Positions 1 to 5,682 of a stretch of DNA of 5,682 nucleotides are shown one piece after another. The notes under the pieces were generated by a model, which worked only from the letters and a program-made list of their open reading frames with translations, was not told the origin of the DNA and did no database searches. The first letter of the stretch is position 1, and every line of letters starts with the position of its first letter. Where the stretch lies: NCBI GenBank assembly GCA_028277325.1, contig JANQGL010000014.1, forward strand, positions 1 to 5,682, read 5' to 3'. The DNA is from Magnetospira sp. Its GTDB lineage: Bacteria > Pseudomonadota > Alphaproteobacteria > Rhodospirillales > Magnetospiraceae. Position numbers and translations under genes: made by a program.

Positions 1-295
1 TGCGCAGCCGCAGCAGGCCGGCCTCCGGACGGTGCGCGCGCGCCACGTCGTCCCACTTCGGTCCCCCCACCGCGCCGAGCAGCACCGCGTCGGCGTCCAG
101 CGCCGCCTGCATGGCGGCGTCCGAGATCGCCACGCCGTGGGCGTCGTAGGCGGCGCCCCCCACCAGATCCTCGCGCAGGTCGAAGGATATCCCGCGCCGC
201 CGGTCCATCCAGTCGACGACCTTGCGGACCTGGGCCATCACCTCGGGGCCGATTCCGTCGCCCGGCAGGATGAGAAGGGTCTTGTTGGCGCTCAT
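1..295 (-). CDS. leuB: 3-isopropylmalate dehydrogenase, N-terminal part (cut by window edge)
   Basis: LeuB oxidises and decarboxylates 3-isopropylmalate with NAD+ to give 2-oxoisocaproate, the third step of leucine biosynthesis, in the cytoplasm. Only the first 98 residues are present; the rest lies beyond the left edge. Visible family marks are the N-terminal strand followed by GDGIGPE (residues 12-18), LVGGAAYD (44-51), LLGAVGGPKWD (72-82) and GLLRLR (93-98), the start of the arginine-rich substrate-binding stretch. The sequence LLGAVGGPKWD separates LeuB from isocitrate and tartrate dehydrogenases of the same superfamily. The ATG at 295-293 is supported by an AAGGAT ribosome-binding site at 307-302, six bases upstream. 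The nearest upstream gene on the same strand is a small ORF ending about 157 bases away; strong hairpins lie between them, so leuB is probably transcribed separately. Confidence 0.95.
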   Translation of the reverse strand, partial: MSANKTLLILPGDGIGPEVMAQVRKVVDWMDRRRGISFDLREDLVGGAAYDAHGVAISDAAMQAALDADAVLLGAVGGPKWDDVARAHRPEAGLLRLR

Positions 296-301
296 TGCAC
301 G

Positions 302-356
302 ATCCTTATGCATTCGGAGAGGGGTTCCTGATACCCGATCGCCGGGCGGCGGTCCA
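302..356 (-). promoter_or_regulatory. Candidate leuB promoter and ribosome-binding site
   Basis: Read on the minus strand, TGGACC (356-351) and TATCAG (333-328) are separated by 17 bases and match the housekeeping -35 and -10 consensus at four of six positions each. The start point would fall near 321, giving an untranslated leader of about 25 bases that includes AAGGAT at 307-302. The -35 box overlaps the first hairpin of the tandem array upstream. The match is moderate, so this is a candidate only. Confidence 0.35.
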
Positions 357-418
357 GAGGAAGCCGCCGCCCCAGGCACGCGGACGTGCGAACGGCCCGC
401 GCCGAAGACCGCGGGCCG
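344..418 (-). other. Three tandem GC-rich stem-loops between small ORF and leuB
   Basis: Three perfect inverted repeats follow one another with only three bases between each. The first has a 9-bp stem (344-352 with 364-372) and an 11-nt loop. The second has a 5-bp stem (376-380 with 385-389) and a 4-nt loop. The third has a 9-bp stem (393-401 with 410-418) and an 8-nt loop, which on the minus strand contains CUUCGG. None is followed by a run of T on the minus strand, so they are not classical intrinsic terminators. They could mark the 3' end of the small ORF's transcript, stabilise it, or form a structured leader if transcription continues into leuB. Confidence 0.5.
393..418 (-). terminator. 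Possible transcript end hairpin behind the 62-aa ORF
   Basis: The strongest hairpin of the array has nine consecutive, mostly G-C pairs and lies 34 bases past the stop codon of the small ORF on the same strand. Its position fits a 3'-end structure. The sequence after it on the minus strand begins TTCGCACG, without a real U-tract, so any termination would be inefficient or need help. On the plus strand the hairpin is followed by a mildly T-rich stretch (CTGTCGTTTGTT), but no plus-strand gene lies to its left in the window. Confidence 0.3.
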
Positions 419-452
419 CTGTCGTTTGTTGCCGTGACCGGCCGGGGGCGGA

Positions 453-641
453 CTATTCGAGGCGGGCGCGAACGTCGGCCATCAGGTCTTCCACGTCCTC
501 GCGGCTGAGCCCGTCACTGGTCAGGAGGGCACGCATCACGGAATCGTCCATCAGATCGTCGAGACGTGGTTCGTCGTGAAAATACGCTTTGGATTTGCGA
601 GCCGAGCGTTCGGACCCTAGCCCGGTCTTGTGCTGGTGCAT
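453..641 (-). CDS. Hypothetical 62-residue protein
   Basis: I do not recognise a named family. The ORF is supported by a strong Shine-Dalgarno, GGAGG at 651-647, five bases before the ATG (641-639), and by a TAG stop at 455-453. The first 19 residues are basic (His, Lys, Arg) and look disordered. Residues 27-62 are acidic and helix-prone: LDDLMDDSVMRALLTSDG is followed by LSREDVEDLMADVRARL, a helix-turn-helix-like spacing without a recognisable DNA-binding domain. There is no signal peptide or membrane segment, so it is probably cytosolic. Codon use is less GC-biased than in its neighbours, with CTA, TAT, TTT and two AAA codons in the first half. It stands alone, 233 bases downstream of argG and about 157 bases upstream of leuB. 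I think it is a real gene, but its function is unknown. Confidence 0.65.
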   Translation of the reverse strand: MHQHKTGLGSERSARKSKAYFHDEPRLDDLMDDSVMRALLTSDGLSREDVEDLMADVRARLE

Positions 642-874
642 ACCTTCCTCCCATTTCGCCGAGCGCGGCTTGTCGCCGTCGTTCCCGGAAGGAGTCCATG
701 TTTGTTTCGTAATTCTAGGTCGTTACATCATGGGCCCGGATTCTGTATCAACCACAGCATACCATCGTTACGGTTGAATTATCCAGGCGACAGATATTCC
801 TAACGTCCAAATGTTGCAGAAATAGGGCTGTCATGGAATTTACACGGCAAATCTTACCGATTACAGGAAAAAAT
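642..874. other. Gene-free, AT-richer spacer between argG and the small ORF
   Basis: No credible coding region is seen on either strand. GC content falls to about 42% over 701-870 (72 of 170 bases by hand count) in an otherwise strongly GC-rich window. It must contain the 3' end of the argG transcript and the promoter of the 62-aa gene. A 6-bp hairpin with one G-U pair lies at 845-859, just past argG, and the minus strand carries a T6 run at 874-869 right after the argG stop. These are not in the order expected of an intrinsic terminator. The heptamer TCGTTAC occurs twice, near 719 and 764. Confidence 0.5.
722..751 (-). promoter_or_regulatory. Weak candidate promoter for the 62-aa gene
   Basis: On the minus strand TTGATA (751-746, five of six matches to a -35 box) and TGTAAC (727-722, four of six to a -10 box) are 18 bases apart. 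Transcription would start near 715, leaving a leader of roughly 74 bases before the ATG. Other -10-like hexamers nearby, such as TAGAAT, lack a -35 partner. This is the best pair I could find by eye and is tentative. Confidence 0.25.
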
Positions 875-2097
<1,223 letters not shown>

Positions 2098-2101
<4 letters not shown>

Positions 2102-2871
2102 GAACCGGGCTCCTTCGGTGGGGAATGGGCGGATGTAGCAACTCGCGGGGTGCCGCGCAACCACCGTCTGAGGCCCGCCGACAGGCGGCCGGGGCGGCCG
2201 AAGGTCACGTCCAGCCGGCGCCGCGCGAACACATGGCGGTGCAGCAGGATCGGCGCCCAGACCCCGATCCAGGCGCCGACCAGCACGTCCGACAGGTAGT
2301 GCACGCTGGTCGCCACGCGCGAGAAGGCGATGACGACGGCGGCCACGAGGAACACATGGTCGAACCGCGGCAGCACGATCATCAGCCCCACCGCCAGGGC
2401 GAGGCTCATCTGCGCGTGGCCGGACGGAAAGGAGTTGAGGGCCGGATCGAAGGCCAGGAGGTTGAATCCGCCGTCGCCGTCGGCGAACAGGTCGCGCGGC
2501 CGGTGGCGCCCGGCCAGCAGCTTCAGAAGGTTGACGAACAGCCCCGACAGGGCGACCGACAGGAACAGGAAGACGGCCGCGTCCTGCACCCGGCGCAGGA
2601 CGTCGCGCCGGCCGTCGATCCCGAACAGGATTCCGGCGGCGCGCGCCAGCAGCGCCGCGAAGGCGAGGATCACGAACCAGGGGTCGGGCTTGCCGAGGTC
2701 GGTGATGTCGCGGAACAGCCCGACCAGGGGGGTGGCGTCCAGGGCCTTGAAATAAAGTGCCAGCGACCGGTCCCACAGCAGGTTGGAAACCACCGCCAGG
2801 GCCAGGGTGACGACCAGCGAGGCGCGGAGCGGCGCCGCGCGGAGCAGGCCCGACGGACCGAGCCGCGCCAT
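2098..2871 (-). CDS. PAP2-family membrane phosphatase
   Basis: This is an integral membrane phosphatase of the type 2 phosphatidic acid phosphatase superfamily, 257 residues long. All three signature motifs are intact: K117-x6-R124-P125 (KLLAGRHRP), the P149-S-G-H152 block, and S184-R185-x5-H191-x3-D195. H152, H191 and D195 are the expected catalytic residues. About six hydrophobic segments are visible, roughly at 17-33, 63-82, 97-118, 152-168, 172-188 and 196-212, and the C-terminal tail is basic. The ATG at 2871-2869 lies three bases after the stop of the glycosyltransferase gene and has GGAGGG at 2886-2881. Family members dephosphorylate undecaprenyl pyrophosphate, phosphatidylglycerol phosphate or lipid A. 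Its position behind an ArnT-like transferase makes a polyprenyl or lipid A substrate the best guess, but the sequence does not decide it. Confidence 0.9.
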
Positions 2872-2874
2872 GCC

Positions 2875-4488
2875 TCAGCGCCCTCCGCCGGTCGCGAACA
2901 GGGCCAGGGTCTCCCAGCGTCCGCGCGAATAGTTGAAGATCCGTTTCTCGAAATCCGGCGTCCGGGGGGCGTCCAGCGCCGCCGCGAAAGCCGCCCGCTC
3001 GCGGTCGTTGACCAGGGCCGGCCCGGCGCCCGAGGTCAGGTGCGCCGCGGCGGTGGCGCCGTCGACCAGCCGGGTGTCGGTCCCGGCCAGGAACACCAGG
3101 CTCGGCTCGTGGTAGCCGGCCGCGGCCAGCGGCCGATGGCCATCCGGCAGATGCGCCGCAATGGCCGGCGCGGCGTCGAAGGCGGCGAGACGCGGCAGGC
3201 TCACCCCGACCACCAGGCTGGCCAGCACGGCGCCGCCGAGCAAAGCGTTGCGCAGGGCGTCCAGGGTGTCGCCGCGCCAGGCCGGGCCGGCCGCCAGGAC
3301 GAGGGTCGCCAGGGCGACGGCGAGGACCGCCAGGCCCCAGGGGTCGAATCCCTCTCCGTAGATAAACGGCGCGACCAGCGCCGCGCCGCCAAGTGTCAGC
3401 GGCACGACCGACCAAAGGACCACGCCGCCGCGCGTGATCCACCTGGAGAAATCGCCGGCCAGCACCGCGCGGGCGACCAGCAGGGCCAGGGCCGGATAGA
3501 GCGGCAGCACGTAGTGCGGCAGCTTGGTGGGGACCAGTTCGAACAGGACCCAGGCCGGCAGGAGCCAGGCCAGCGCGAACCGCACCCCCGGATCGCGCCA
3601 ACCCCGCCAGACGGTGGCCAGCGCCGGCCAGACGAACAGGGAGGCCGGGAACAGGAACACGGTCACAAGAAGCAGGTAATAGCCGGGCGGCGCCCCGTGG
3701 CTTTCCTGGCCGGCCAGCAGCTTGGGCAGCAGGTCCTTGCCCACCGCGTCGGCCACGAAGGCCTGGCCGGCGAGGATGAACCAGGGCAGCACGATCAGCA
3801 GCATCAGGGGCAGGCCCCAGCCGACCCGCAGGCCGCGCAGCCAGCCGGCCCGCCGCTCGACGACCAGCAACGCGGCGATGGTCAGGCCGCCGACCATCGG
3901 GGCGATCGGCCCCTTGACCAGGAACGCCAGCCCCTGGGCGACCCAGAACAGGACCGCCCAGCCGGCCCCCGGAGCCGCGCCTGCGGCCTCGCGCGACCCG
4001 ATGTAGAGGCGGGCCAGGGCCAGCTGCGCCGCCAGCACGCAGGCCAGCAGCACCGCGTCGGTCTTCGCCAGATGCGCCTCCACGAACAGCATCAGGCTGG
4101 TTGCGAGCGCCGCCGCGCCGAGCAGGGCGACCCGGCGGTCGAACAGCCTGGCGCCGATCCCGAAGGTGAGCAGCACGGCGGCCCAGGCGCCGAGCGCCGA
4201 GGGCACCCGATAGGCCCGGATGTCGCGCGCCTCGGGCGTGCTCAGGGCCGCCACCGAGGCCGCCTGCAGCCAGTGGATGCCGGCCGGCTTCTTGTTGCGG
4301 GCGGTGTCCTGGAACCGGATGCGCACGAAGTCGCCGCTCTCCAGCATCTGCGCGGTGGCCTGGGCGAACCGGCTCTCGTCGCGGTCCATGGGCGGCAGGG
4401 ACCCGAGCGTCGGCAGGTAGAGGCCGAGCGCCAGCAGGGTCAGCAGCAGGTAGGGGCGCAGTCCGGTGGCGAGGCGGTCGAGAGTCAC
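2875..4488 (-). CDS. ArnT/GT39-like membrane glycosyltransferase
   Basis: A 537-residue polytopic protein of the dolichyl/undecaprenyl-phosphate-sugar transferase superfamily (PMT/GT39, with ArnT as the known bacterial example). Such enzymes move a sugar from a polyprenyl-phosphate carrier to lipid A, another lipid or protein at the periplasmic face of the inner membrane. After a first membrane helix (about 12-30) comes MDRDESR (34-40), carrying the acidic pair D37-E38 expected of the catalytic first loop. It is followed by NKKPAGIHWLQ (65-75), AKTDA (141-145) and TKLPHYVLPLYPALALL (321-337), a block typical of ArnT-like proteins. A dozen or so hydrophobic segments fill 12-431, and residues from about 435 onward form a soluble, probably periplasmic tail. 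I chose GTG at 4488-4486; longer versions add an arginine-rich stretch that collides with the divergent gene. The Shine-Dalgarno is poor. Donor and acceptor cannot be read from the sequence. Confidence 0.88.
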   Translation of the reverse strand: MTLDRLATGLRPYLLLTLLALGLYLPTLGSLPPMDRDESRFAQATAQMLESGDFVRIRFQDTARNKKPAGIHWLQAASVAALSTPEARDIRAYRVPSALGAWAAVLLTFGIGARLFDRRVALLGAAALATSLMLFVEAHLAKTDAVLLACVLAAQLALARLYIGSREAAGAAPGAGWAVLFWVAQGLAFLVKGPIAPMVGGLTIAALLVVERRAGWLRGLRVGWGLPLMLLIVLPWFILAGQAFVADAVGKDLLPKLLAGQESHGAPPGYYLLLVTVFLFPASLFVWPALATVWRGWRDPGVRFALAWLLPAWVLFELVPTKLPHYVLPLYPALALLVARAVLAGDFSRWITRGGVVLWSVVPLTLGGAALVAPFIYGEGFDPWGLAVLAVALATLVLAAGPAWRGDTLDALRNALLGGAVLASLVVGVSLPRLAAFDAAPAIAAHLPDGHRPLAAAGYHEPSLVFLAGTDTRLVDGATAAAHLTSGAGPALVNDRERAAFAAALDAPRTPDFEKRIFNYSRGRWETLALFATGGGR

Positions 4489-4523
4489 GGGTCGGGTCCG
4501 TCGGCGGCGGTCGTCGGGTGCGG

Positions 4524-4529
4524 AGTATA
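4524..4529 (-). promoter_or_regulatory. Candidate -10 box for the glycosyltransferase-pap2-argG unit
   Basis: TATACT on the minus strand (4529-4524) matches the -10 consensus at five of six positions and lies 35 bases before the GTG start, a reasonable leader length. No good -35 hexamer is found 16-18 bases upstream (CTCGTC at 17), so the promoter may be weak or activator-dependent. One arm of the 11-bp inverted repeat sits directly in the spacer. Confidence 0.4.
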
Positions 4530-4535
4530 GCCGAT

Positions 4536-4592
4536 TCCGTCGCCGGGACGAGGGGGTGGCGGGTCCCGGCCCCTTGCATATCCGGCGACGGA
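4536..4592. repeat. 11-bp inverted repeat between the divergent promoters
   Basis: TCCGTCGCCGG at 4536-4546 is the exact reverse complement of CCGGCGACGGA at 4582-4592, with 35 bases between the arms. Relative to its own downstream gene, each arm reads CCGGCGACGGA and lies just upstream of the proposed -10 box, for the glycosyltransferase unit on the minus strand and for the kef pair on the plus strand. This would suit a shared operator or a pair of regulator sites. In a GC-rich region chance is not excluded. Confidence 0.45.
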
Positions 4593-4601
4593 TCCCATTA
4601 T
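4574..4601 (+). promoter_or_regulatory. Weak candidate promoter for the kef pair
   Basis: TTGCAT (4574-4579) and CATTAT (4596-4601) are 16 bases apart; the -35 matches at three positions and the -10 at four. The start point would be about 4608, leaving only a 20-base leader before the ATG at 4628. Shifting the -10 by one or two bases gives 17 or 18 spacing without a better match. It is tentative, but it is the most promoter-like spot in this divergent gap. Confidence 0.25.
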
Positions 4602-4627
4602 GCGGAGCAACCGAGGATGCCCCGCCG

Positions 4628-5182
4628 ATGACCCTGCCCGCGCCCAATCCCGTTCTGGTCCTGCTCGCCCACCCGGACCCCGGCACGTCGCGGGTCAACC
4701 GGGCGATGGTCGAGGCGGTGCGCGGTCTCGACGGGATCACGGTGCACGACCTCTACGCCGCCTATCCGGACTTCCACATCGACGTGCGCGAGGAGCAGGC
4801 GCGGTGCAACGCGCACCGGGTGCTGGTGTTCCAGCATCCGTTCTTCTGGTATAGCTGCCCGGCCCTGCTGAAGCTGTGGATGGACGAAGTGCTGACCTAC
4901 GGCTGGGCCTATGGCGTCCATGCCGAGGGACTGCGCGGCAAGCGGCTGCTGTCCGCCGTCTCGACCGGCGGCTCGGCGCAGGCCTACACGGTCGAGGGCT
5001 ATCACGGGCGCACCCTGGAGTCCCTGCTCGCCCCGTTCGACCAGGCGGCGCGGTTGTGCGGCATGACCTACCTGCCGCCATTTCCGTTCCACGCCGCGCG
5101 GCGGGCCGGCGACGACGCCATCCTGCGCCACGCCGAGACCTACCGGGCGCACCTGACCGCCCTGCGCGACGCGGAGGCATAG
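4628..5182 (+). CDS. kefF: KefF/KefG-like NAD(P)H oxidoreductase, Kef ancillary subunit
   Basis: A 184-residue flavodoxin-fold protein of the NQO1/MdaB group. Kef ancillary subunits bind the cytosolic side of KefC or KefB, are needed for full efflux activity and can reduce quinones with NAD(P)H and FMN. The FMN phosphate-binding turn is LLAHPDPGTSRVN (12-24). YPDFHIDVREEQ (46-57), FQHPFFWYSCPALLKLW (68-84), GWAYG (92-96) and TGG (113-115) are characteristic. WYS, GWAYG and TGG resemble KefF, while VHDLY and YSCPALLK resemble KefG, so the F or G assignment is not firm. The ATG at 4628 gives the usual short N-terminus before the first strand; GAGGA at 4613-4617 may serve it, though the spacing is long. 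It precedes the antiporter gene by three bases, the normal ancillary-antiporter order. Confidence 0.9.
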   Translation: MTLPAPNPVLVLLAHPDPGTSRVNRAMVEAVRGLDGITVHDLYAAYPDFHIDVREEQARCNAHRVLVFQHPFFWYSCPALLKLWMDEVLTYGWAYGVHAEGLRGKRLLSAVSTGGSAQAYTVEGYHGRTLESLLAPFDQAARLCGMTYLPPFPFHAARRAGDDAILRHAETYRAHLTALRDAEA

Positions 5183-5185
5183 GCG

Positions 5186-5682
5186 ATGGACTGGCACGGC
5201 CCGCTGCCCAGCGCGTTCGTCTTCCTGGCCGCCGCGGTGCTGATGGTGCCGCTGGCGCGACGGATCGGCCTCGGCTCGGTGCTCGGCTACCTGATCGCCG
5301 GGGTCGCCATCGGACCGTTCGGCCTGGCGCTGGTCGGCGACCCCGAATCGGTGCTGCACGTCGCCGAGTTCGGGGTGGTGATGATGCTGTTCCTGATCGG
5401 CCTGGAACTGCGGCCGGCCACCCTCTGGCAATTGCGCCGCCGCATCCTCGGCATGGGCGGCCTGCAGGTCTCGGCGACCATGGCGGCGCTGGTCGTGGCC
5501 GGGCACCTGCTCGGCCTCGCCTGGACCGAGGCCGTCGTGGTCGGCATGGCGCTGTCCCTGTCCTCGACCGCCATCGCCCTGCAAATCCTCAACGAGCGCG
5601 GCCTGATGCCGACCCGGATCGGCGAGTACGGGTTCGCGGTGCTGCTGTTCCAGGGCGTGGGGGTGATTCCGGTGCTGGCGGT
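5186..5682 (+). CDS. KefB/KefC-like K+/H+ antiporter, N-terminal part (cut by window edge)
   Basis: A CPA2-family membrane antiporter; Kef proteins export K+ in exchange for H+ and are gated by glutathione adducts to acidify the cytoplasm against electrophiles. The first 165 residues are present and are mostly membrane helices. GLGSVLGYLIAGVAIGP (28-44), LMLFLIGLEL-like sequence (as MMLFLIGLEL, 65-74) and LSLSSTAIALQ (123-133) match the family closely. Traits of both KefC and KefB appear, so I give no symbol. The ATG at 5186 has an excellent GGAGG at 5173-5177 with an 8-base spacer, three bases past the kefF-like stop. An oddity lies at residues 154-161: it reads FQGVGVIP where KefB and KefC have FQD followed by a similar run ending in IP. 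The conserved ion-binding aspartate is therefore glycine (GGC at 5654-5656). The later transport domain and the KTN domain are outside the window. Confidence 0.92.
   Translation, partial: MDWHGPLPSAFVFLAAAVLMVPLARRIGLGSVLGYLIAGVAIGPFGLALVGDPESVLHVAEFGVVMMLFLIGLELRPATLWQLRRRILGMGGLQVSATMAALVVAGHLLGLAWTEAVVVGMALSLSSTAIALQILNERGLMPTRIGEYGFAVLLFQGVGVIPVLA

Noticed and set aside
296..452. Leucine leader peptide or attenuator for leuB
   Set aside because: I found no short ORF with clustered Leu codons before leuB, and the hairpins do not offer clear mutually exclusive pairings.
514..699. Alternative 61-codon minus-strand ORF overlapping the 62-aa gene
   Set aside because: It has no ribosome-binding site before its ATG, and its product is Arg-rich and patternless. 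The overlapping 62-codon frame has a strong GGAGG and a structured acidic tail.
845..874. Intrinsic terminator for argG
   Set aside because: The T6 run comes before, not after, the small 6-bp hairpin on the minus strand, and the near-palindrome at the end of argG is too short. The parts are present but in the wrong order.
2125..4530. 801-codon plus-strand open frame opposite the glycosyltransferase and pap2 genes
   Set aside because: The translation is low-complexity Gln/Arg/Gly/Asp-rich without domains, and the opposite strand carries clear conserved genes. High GC makes antisense stops rare.
4598..5584. 328-codon minus-strand open frame opposite the kef genes
   Set aside because: It is rich in Gln, His, Arg and Gly, without hydrophobic core patterns. 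Both plus-strand genes beneath it are recognised families with good start signals.

Overview
The window is a high-GC chromosomal segment, probably from an alphaproteobacterium of the Rhodospirillales type. This rests on recognised protein style (LeuB, ArgG) and strong GC bias at third codon positions, not on a search. I see no IS element, phage gene, CRISPR array, tRNA or rRNA. Most of it is housekeeping and cell-envelope sequence.

Layout, left to right. (1) 1-295, minus: N-terminal 98 residues of leuB (3-isopropylmalate dehydrogenase), running off the left edge. (2) 296-452: short gap with three consecutive GC-rich stem-loops and a plausible leuB promoter. (3) 453-641, minus: a 62-residue hypothetical protein with a strong Shine-Dalgarno. 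(4) 642-874: a gene-free, clearly AT-richer stretch (about 42% GC over 701-870 by hand count). (5) 875-4488, minus: a tight three-gene unit, transcribed in the order ArnT/GT39-like membrane glycosyltransferase, PAP2-family phosphatase, argG. Gaps are 3 nt and then a 4-nt ATGA overlap. (6) 4489-4627: divergent promoter region with an 11-bp inverted repeat. (7) 4628-5182, plus: KefF/KefG-like flavoprotein. (8) 5186 to the right edge, plus: N-terminal part of a KefB/KefC-like K+/H+ antiporter.

How the genes work together. The two plus-strand genes look like a classical Kef potassium-efflux pair, a quinone-reductase-like ancillary subunit followed by the membrane antiporter. The glycosyltransferase and phosphatase probably act on polyprenyl-linked sugars or lipid substrates at the periplasmic face of the inner membrane. 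ArgG (arginine biosynthesis) appears to be translationally coupled behind them although it is functionally unrelated. LeuB belongs to leucine biosynthesis.

The most notable point is in the last codons of the window. The Kef antiporter carries Gln-Gly where the family has Gln-Asp, so the expected ion-binding aspartate is missing. The other findings are regulatory-scale structures: tandem hairpins, a repeat between divergent promoters and a possible four-codon upstream ORF. I see no convincing evidence of a wholly new multi-gene system.
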